A program made the position numbers and the translations under genes. From assembly GCA_020086605.1 (NCBI GenBank), contig JACBWW010000008.1:27031172-27095171 (forward strand): a stretch of 64,000 nucleotides of DNA. Direction: 5' to 3'. The notes below the pieces were generated by a model. It was not told the origin of the DNA. It did no database searches and was given only the letters and a program-made list of their open reading frames with translations. The DNA comes from Lanius collurio. Lineage: Eukaryota > Chordata > Aves > Passeriformes > Laniidae. Below, one piece after another: positions 56,826-64,000 of the stretch; position 1 is the first letter of the stretch, and each line of letters begins with the position of its first letter.

Positions 56826-59800
56826 GGTTATTCCTTATATCTGTTCCTGTATAAACTTTCTGTGATTTTTTTCAATTAATTCAAATTTTAAAAGTGAAGT
56901 ATTACTGAAAAAGTGAAGGTTATCAAAGAAAAAAACCCAGAAAATTATTTGCTGTGGCCATAGTGTATGCTTATGTCTCTTTCAAAAAATCTAAATATAG
57001 CAGTGGTGTAAGTAAAGTTACATCATACTGTTGATGTATGCTCTGGTACACAGGTGTGATTTGTTGTCACAGCACTACAGTGGAATACACAAATAAAACT
57101 TAAAATTAATTAAATTACTAAAGTTCATTACACACTGGAAACTGAAATTTCACTTACTCTGTTAAATGTGTATTAGGCTTTGTTGCAAACCCATAAAACA
57201 CACATTAACATAGACTAACATTCCAGTAGCTACTTTATATTGATGTCTGTAGGAGAGTATCACACGTGACAAAGATAATTTGTTATTTCTGATACCATTT
57301 ATTAAGAAAAACCCAACTTCTGTTCCATTTCAAGGTCGAATTTATCTTTGACCTTTTTAATAAGCAACTATTGGAGCAGGGGGGATGTTTCTGTTCCCAG
57401 CATCTACTGCTAACCAGTGTGGGCCTATGGAATAAAAATACAATATTTTAGAAAAACAGAGAGAATCTAAAGACTTAAAAGAAAAACACTTAATAATAGT
57501 CTTCAGTGAGCATCTGAGTGCAATTTTCAAAGGAGTGATTATTAGGGGTTAGCATACAAAAGTAAAGCTTTCTCACTGGATGAAAGCTTTCTAAATAATT
57601 AGAAATATGAAAAGCAGAAATGCTTTGAAGTTACTTTAAAAAATTACACTCATTTCTTTGTTCAGCCTTCATGCATAGCTCCAAGCATATGCTTGTTCTA
57701 GGGGATATCTTGCTGCCATTGTGTCTAGTTAGCCATTACTATTTATTTTGAAAGCTACAGGTGCTATTCATGTAGCTAGTTCAACTCCATACCAAAGTTT
57801 CTTTCCTCATAAGACAAACTTGTCTATTCAGGAATGTGACCCTAAAATATAGGATTAAAAAGGTCAAAGATGTATTTTAGACTTTCTGTATTTTCGTTCT
57901 ACTGGCTTTTAGCTCCTAACCAGTTTCTGGATCTTTTGAAATATTGTATACTTAAAGTGATTCCACATTAAATATGAAGCTGTGACCATGATTTTTGTGC
58001 TGTGTGGTGAAGGGTGAATTTACAATTTGTTTCTGGTGTTCCTGCCCATTTTAATGGATGACTTCTGACTCTTGTTAACAAATCTAAGAAGAATGTAAAA
58101 ACAAGGTTTTCAAAAGTACAGAGCTAGCTTTAACTTTAAATACTACACTGTGCACTTAGGAAGGTAAAATAAGCATTTTAATAACCTGTGTTTTGGTAAT
58201 GCTAGCAGTTTACTAATAAGCACTGTTTGCATGTTTTGTTCAGCAGGGCTGTGTGTTAAATCCCTCAATCACAAACACTGCAGTCCTCATAAAAAAAAAG
58301 AGAAATGTACACAGGAAGGATTATTCCCACTCCATGCTCACCTTAGAGGAACAGTTTGTGAAAATGTGAGCTGTTCTGTTTTGAAGCTTTTTTGAACTTT
58401 GACTTGACTTCCTAGTTCATGAGTGTGTCCTGTCTGTGAGCAGTGTGATTTCACATGGATTATTGCATAAAGGCACTGCTAAAAATTAAAGTCTGTTAGA
58501 CACAGTCCATCAACTTCTTGACCTTCTGTGAAATTCTGCATGAAACTTCCAGAGTTATTGAATATGATGGTTTCATTTGCAGCTTCTACTTTTAGACCTT
58601 TTAGTACTTAAAATTGTTCTGCCTAGAAAATTTTCTACTGTTGGAATCAACTTTAAGTATTCCTGCAACAAACTGTATGCATATTTAACATTCTTGTTGC
58701 TGGTTGAGTATCTGCTGGTCATTAGTCTGTTAGGTAGTCACACAATGCCAAATTCATTTCCTTATTAAGCAATTTAGACTTGCTTGGACTACCCAAACAG
58801 ATTTAACTAGCATAGCCTTAATAATGGGGGGAAGTAGACAGACAGCAATGTTTTTTTCCACTTATATTTTAGTTTTACAAAGTACAGTGATAGATTCAAC
58901 AAAATTTCCTTACATTTTTGGGGGTTCTTTTAATGACAGCTGTACACCAATGAGCCTTCCAGCCAGAAAGGCTAGCAAAATTAAATTTCTCCTGAGAGAT
59001 TCTTTTCTAGATCTTCTCAGATGATCTTTTTCTCCTTCAGTGTTTTATTTCTCAGACTTTCAAAAATTAAACAGATAGCTGGTCTTTCAGGGGAAGAAAA
59101 AAATCCAAGGAGTGTTGTCTATAGACTTACTGCAGCAATTTTGATTTATATCCAAATAAAAATCAGGCTTTGTTCTGTAAATATCTGTTAATCTGTATTA
59201 TTACATTTTGCTCCACTTTTTCATTTGCATTATGAAAGTCTGAGAGAAGCTTGCTGTTGTTAATTGAACTTCCTGATTGTTTACAGTTTGCGTTTTAAGA
59301 AACACTGCCCTAATAATACTCAACAAGTGTCCAATTTCTACCAGGATAGAAGTAACTTTTTCAGGGACTGGCAGCTCTTGCTGGGGATGTTGACCCTGCA
59401 CAGTGCACTTTCCCACATGTCTTGGTCTTTACATACCGATGTTGGTAAGGGTTATCATTAGAGACATCAATATTTGTGTTTTCTTAAACTGTTCTGCAAA
59501 GCCATTGCCACCAGTATTTATTGGAGGGTAGTTTAAGCCTGTCAGTTTATAGAGGCTCAGCTGCTAGCTTAAGTACTTTCATACTCATTCTGCTTCAGCC
59601 CTGTTAGAGGTCGATACCCTAAGTCAAAATAAACATAGAATGGCATCAAGAAACCTTTGTGGATTTTTTAAGTTTCCTGTACCTAAAAATCTAAGACTGC
59701 AGAATGGAGTAGCTGACCAAGAGAAAATAAATGGCTTTTTCTACAGTAAAAAGGTTACTTTAAAAGTGAGACAAAAAGGCTCTTGTTTCTACACAGGAAT

Positions 59801-60399
59801 CACAAACCTTGCTTCTTACATAACTTTTCTTTCCTTTTCTGCATGCTACATCATGGTTATATCAATAGTGTGCATATTTGATCAGACTATATAAGACAGC
59901 CTTATTGCAGACTTCACTTCTGGCACACATTTAAGTTTGCTAGTAATTTTCTGGTTAAACAAGTTAATGAACAACATGGGAGAGAGATGAAGGTGCCTGT
60001 GAATACAGGAGTTCACTGTCCTGTTTTACATGTTCCTGTGGTGTATGCTCCTCCAGAAGGGGATGGGTCCTCAGAGGTGCAGGCTCACAGCTGCCGGTCC
60101 CAGGTGGATATCTCAGCATGGTTTAGAATATCGATGCTTACGTAACTACTTCATATTTTCATACATAAGTGAAAAGTGTGGTACATTTAAGAACTGGAGC
60201 CAGAGTGATCCAGGATGTTGCCAGTATAGTCATGTGAAACTGAAGCTTCGGGAAGGTGGGATAATCATTGTATCAGCAACAGAGTGCGCTTGTTACAGGA
60301 AAAGTGTCTGTGATAAGTAAATGCCATCCCAGTTTCTACCAATAACTTCAATAATTTATTTTAGTGTGTTTTATAAGTGGAAAGGGAATAAAATACAAT
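56826..60399. other. Intergenic sequence downstream of ZFR
   Basis: AT-rich with scattered AATAAA words. No coding similarity, RNA gene or repeat family recognised. In other vertebrates MTMR12 follows ZFR on the same strand, but no sign of it appears here. Confidence 0.45.
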
Positions 60400-61136
60400 A
60401 GAACAGATGATTGCAGTTGGAAGGGCCTACAGTCGTCGTGCGGTCACCCGCCTGACCACGTCAGGGCTGGCCGAGTTCAAGCACATTGTTAAGGGCACTG
60501 CCCAAATGCCTTTGAACACTGACGGACTGGGGCATCGACCGCTTCTCTAGCAAGTCTGTTCCAGTGCTTGGCCACCCTCTCTGTATGGAAATGCCTCCTG
60601 ATGGCCAGTTGGAAGCTCTCCTGGTGCACCTCCGAACCATTCCCTCATGTCCTGTCCTTGGATAGCAGGGAGGAGAGCTCAGCAGCTCCCAGTGCCCTTC
60701 CACTGCTCAGGAAGCTGCAGAGAGCAGTGGGGTTGCCCCTCAGCCTCCCTTTCTCCAAACTGGACAAGCCCAAAGTGCTCTGCTGCTCCTCACAGGAAGT
60801 CCCTCCCAGCCCTCCCACCAGCTTTGTTTCCTCCTCAGGACACATTCAAGGACCTTCCCATCCTTCTCCAGCTGCAGGGCCCAGCAGGGCCCACGTCGAG
60901 GCCGCCCCAAGGCTGAGCCCGGCGGGACCATCCCCTCTGGGCCGTGCTCGGTGCTCCGGGATGTGGTTTGCCCTCGGGGCTGCCCAGGCACTGCTGACCC
61001 ACACTGAGGCCAGCACCAGCCAGCCCCACATCCCCCTCTGCAGCTGTCCGGCCACTCCTCTCCCACTTTGTACCTGTGCCTGGCATCACCCCATTCCAGG
61101 TACAGAATCCAGCATTTCAACTTGTTGAATTTCACT
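60400..61136 (-). mobile_element. Young CR1 LINE copy, near-identical to 12106-12850
   Basis: By eye it differs from the intron 2 copy at about eight bases plus one 8-bp indel (extra TTGTGCCG-type unit near 12650) over 737 bases. Both share the 3' end AGAACAGATGATTGCAG; this copy is 5'-truncated at TTTCACT, where an A-rich tract begins. Confidence 0.88.
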
Positions 61137-61190
61137 CAAAAAAAAAATAAAATGAAATTTTAAAAAAAAACTAAAAAAAAAAAACACACA
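61137..61190 (+). repeat. A-rich low-complexity tract
   Basis: Runs of 8-12 A with few other bases, directly at the 5'-truncation point of the adjoining CR1. Confidence 0.9.
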
Positions 61191-64000
61191 AGAAAAATGG
61201 TAACAGAAAGAACAGAATTAATTAAATGCATCCATCTCAAGAAATAAGATGGGGAAGGCCGTAAGAGAGCTACAAATAAAAGGTAAATTTAAAAGGAAAA
61301 AAAATTATATCAAATAACAACAATGAGCTCTGAAAATAATGTAGGAAATCAAAGAGGAAGGCTCAATTTCAGCAGAGAGACCAGTGCATGACTGCATTCA
61401 TGCAGTGACTGCAGTGCTCCACAGAAACATAGAAGAAAAAAGAAGTTCCAGGTGATTGAGGAGGTTGAGACCAAAATGATTCAGGCTAGTTGTAAAAAAT
61501 GTTACATGCTATGTACTGCAAGTGTGCTGTGGGAAAAGGTGAAGGAAAAACTGAAGAGAAGGGACTGGAATACTGACCTTTTATGCATCTCTCCTGCTCC
61601 ACAGACAGAACTACATCCGGAGCCCATGCCTTGCTCCCTTACACGTGAATGGAGAGTATTAACGAGTGTGTGAGGACACTTCTCCAAACACTTGGAAACC
61701 TAAATGAATGTGCCACAGCCGAAAAGGGAAGTGCGATTTTATGCAGTAAATCCACAGGGCTGTGTTTGAAGTGTCCGTGTGTGCTCCCAGCAGCAGAGAG
61801 CGCTGTGTCCTCAGCAGCAGCTCCCATTGGAAAGCCAGCGTTCATTCCCACCTTTCTGTGACAAGGGAAAACTGTGATGTTTCAGCTATTACAGCGTTCC
61901 TCTTTATTGCCAAAGAATGCATTTAAAAATAGTTTTAACATAATTTTTAAACGATGCATTGAAATCGTCATGGTAGCAAAACCCCAAATAAAATCTGCTA
62001 GTGAATTAGAAGACAGAAGTAGTTAGAAAAACAGCCAGGACCATCTTGTGAATAATAGGAGTAAATACTTTAGGAGTATAAAGAAATTATACAGGTCAGA
62101 GAAGGCATAGCAGAAGGAAGAAGAGAGATTCAGTTTTAAGTCACTGAGGGCTGAAAAGAAGAAATTCTGCAAAGTAAGGATTCCCACTGAGGAAGGCAAC
62201 CTGGGAAACAGGTTATAAAGGAAGATCCATGACAAGATAAAATGTGTGTCAAAAGACTTATCTGACAAATAATTGAGAACAGGAGGAGAGGGGTATTGCA
62301 GATAAAAATCTTGTGTGAGGAGGTAGTGTGTGGTTTTGCTTTCTTGTATCCATTTCTTAAGAAATTTCTTGCAGCTGCTGACAAGGGTGATTTCAGGGCA
62401 ATAGATTCAGGATAAGCATTCCTTATATGACAATGGTAAATCAGGATTCTGGATGCTTTAACTCACATCCCCAGCATGTTCTCCAGCATATCCAAAGGCA
62501 TAAGATGTGCCAATTTACAAGTTATGGGACCAGTTCAGAGCTCCTGTTACAGGAGTAGCCTCCCAAGAAGCAGTGATGCAGGCAGAGAACACAGATATGA
62601 AACCCAAGGGTTTGGGACAAAGTCCACACAATAAAATTCCGTCAGTCCTCTGCTGGTTTGTATTTTCTCACCAAGGAAAAGTCCCTCTACAAATTTCACC
62701 CACACATCAGAAAATAAAAATGGATTTAAAATAACTTATTTCCTTGGAAAAACCTGGAGTTCTGGAAGTGCAGATGACTTCTGGAATCCTCAAAAAAAAA
62801 AGTTGCCAAATACCCATCTGACAGTCAGGTGTGCCAGATTCCCATACAGACATCAGCATAAATATTTTAATTCTAGCATGAATGCATTTTAATTCTAGAA
62901 AGTTTGGTCAAGAAACTTTCCAGGGGCCTGAAGATAAAAACCACAGCAACTCCAGAGGAAAATATTCTAGTAAATCAGAAATATTTGCTAACAGGGAGGA
63001 ATACATGGATTTGTGAGATTTCTTTTACAAGATTTTCTGCTTCTATAAAGTTTTCTCCTTCAAAGACTCATTTGTCTTAGCCAAATAAAAGTATACACAG
63101 CTGAGACAAAGGCCTTTCTGAAGTCAAGGACAGTAAAGGGAAGCTAAAGCCAGGCTGTAGACTCGTGTTTGTGTTTTGCCATGAGTTTCTGCTAAAGAGC
63201 ACGTAGCTTTCCTGAAGGCATAGGTTTGTGCCTGTTCCTCAGATTATCTGGGCTGGATTTTTTAGTTCCAGCAGTTGTATGGAAGTTGGGGACCATAGAA
63301 CGAGCTGGATGGCTTCTCTCATTACCTGTCATCCATGACTACTGACACATAGATATGCATTTTGCAATAGGAAATCAAAGCTGAGAGTATGTCAAGGGCC
63401 TGGTGGGCAAAGTAAAACAAGCACATTTTTACTGCAATCATGCACTAGGTACAACTTTCACTGCTAAAGGAAAGAACAGAACAGCCAGGACACAGCCAGC
63501 AGAAACTTCCAAGTGTGTATGTATCCTTCCCAAAGAGGAGAGGTTACTGTGTAGGCCTCATGAGTATTTCTCCCCATGGAGATGCTGGAACTGAGCTGTC
63601 CTGTACCCTGTAACTTGGACACTGGATGGTTCTCACTAGCTTCACTTTGCTTCTCCTCATGCCCAGCAGGAAGAGTCCTGCACAGGAGCAACTATTTAAC
63701 TAGATGGACCAGATTCCTAGCTAGTGACAGCTGGACATCTTTCCCAAGGACTTTTCATCCACATTGCATTTGGAGAAGTGACTTGGGAAGAAAGAATCAG
63801 GGCTGGCCAAGGACACCTTGGCAGACTTTTTCTCCCACGCAGCTTGGGTTCCGGCATCAAAACGGGAGCTGAATGTTGCTTTTTTCTTTGGTAGGGTTCA
63901 TTCCAAGACAGAAGGGTCAACTCACATCCTTTGATATCAAGAGGGCCACATTTAGATGTATCAGTCTTGTTATCTACGAGCTCATGATCCTTAGGATCTC
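61191..64000. other. Intergenic sequence to the window end
   Basis: Mixed AT-rich sequence with short frames on both strands and no recognisable protein, RNA gene, LTR or CR1. No CpG island, so no downstream gene promoter lies within the window. Confidence 0.45.

Noticed and set aside
60568..61128. 186-codon plus-strand open frame and its intron 2 counterpart
   Set aside because: Lies entirely within antisense CR1 3' sequence; duplicated only because the CR1 is.

Overview
The window is vertebrate nuclear DNA and almost certainly avian. It holds one complete multi-exon gene with GT-AG introns, CpG-island promoters, many CR1 retrotransposon fragments with the typical octamer-like 3' ends (ATTCTATG, or CATAGAAT on the other strand), avian ERVL-type LTRs and a retroviral env remnant. 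There is no prokaryotic organisation, operon or CRISPR array.

The gene is ZFR, encoding zinc finger RNA-binding protein, on the + strand. Twenty coding exons can be placed to the base between 9335 and 55789. Their lengths sum to 3207 nt (1068 codons plus stop), and every exon-exon phase closes. The protein has a Tyr/Ala/Gln/Pro-rich N-terminal half, three C2H2 matrin/U1C-type zinc fingers (C329/C332/H345/H351, C380/C383/H396/H402, C578/C581/H594/H600), a charged Arg/Glu segment, a C-terminal DZF domain and a basic RKRRR tail. It looks intact. Introns 8 and 18 use a GC donor instead of GT.

Layout: 1-1180 is unassigned AT-rich sequence. About 1180-2060 is a CpG island with a probable minus-strand, non-coding first exon ending at 1927; SUB1 is the neighbour expected from vertebrate synteny. 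2095-2635 is a pair of opposed CR1 fragments. 2640-8990 is intergenic with one CR1. 8990-9960 is the ZFR CpG island, with a duplicated ZNF143/NRF1-like promoter module and a G-quadruplex motif. 9335-55789 is the ZFR coding span, whose introns carry CR1s in both orientations, two copies of one ERVL-type LTR (one broken by a nested CR1), a minus-strand LTR just after exon 5, a likely solo LTR inside a CR1 in intron 12, and a broken env-like fragment in intron 19. 55790 to about 56825 is the 3' UTR. The rest, to 64000, is intergenic with one young CR1.

The most notable items are the two GC-AG introns, the duplicated promoter module, a weak first start codon followed by a strong in-frame one in exon 2, two roughly 740-bp CR1 copies that are about 99% identical and lie 48 kb apart on either side of most of ZFR, and a 57-bp direct duplication around a single N that looks like an assembly artefact. 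I saw no convincing previously undescribed biological system. ZFR and SUB1 have both Z and W copies in some birds, so the chromosome of origin cannot be fixed from sequence alone.
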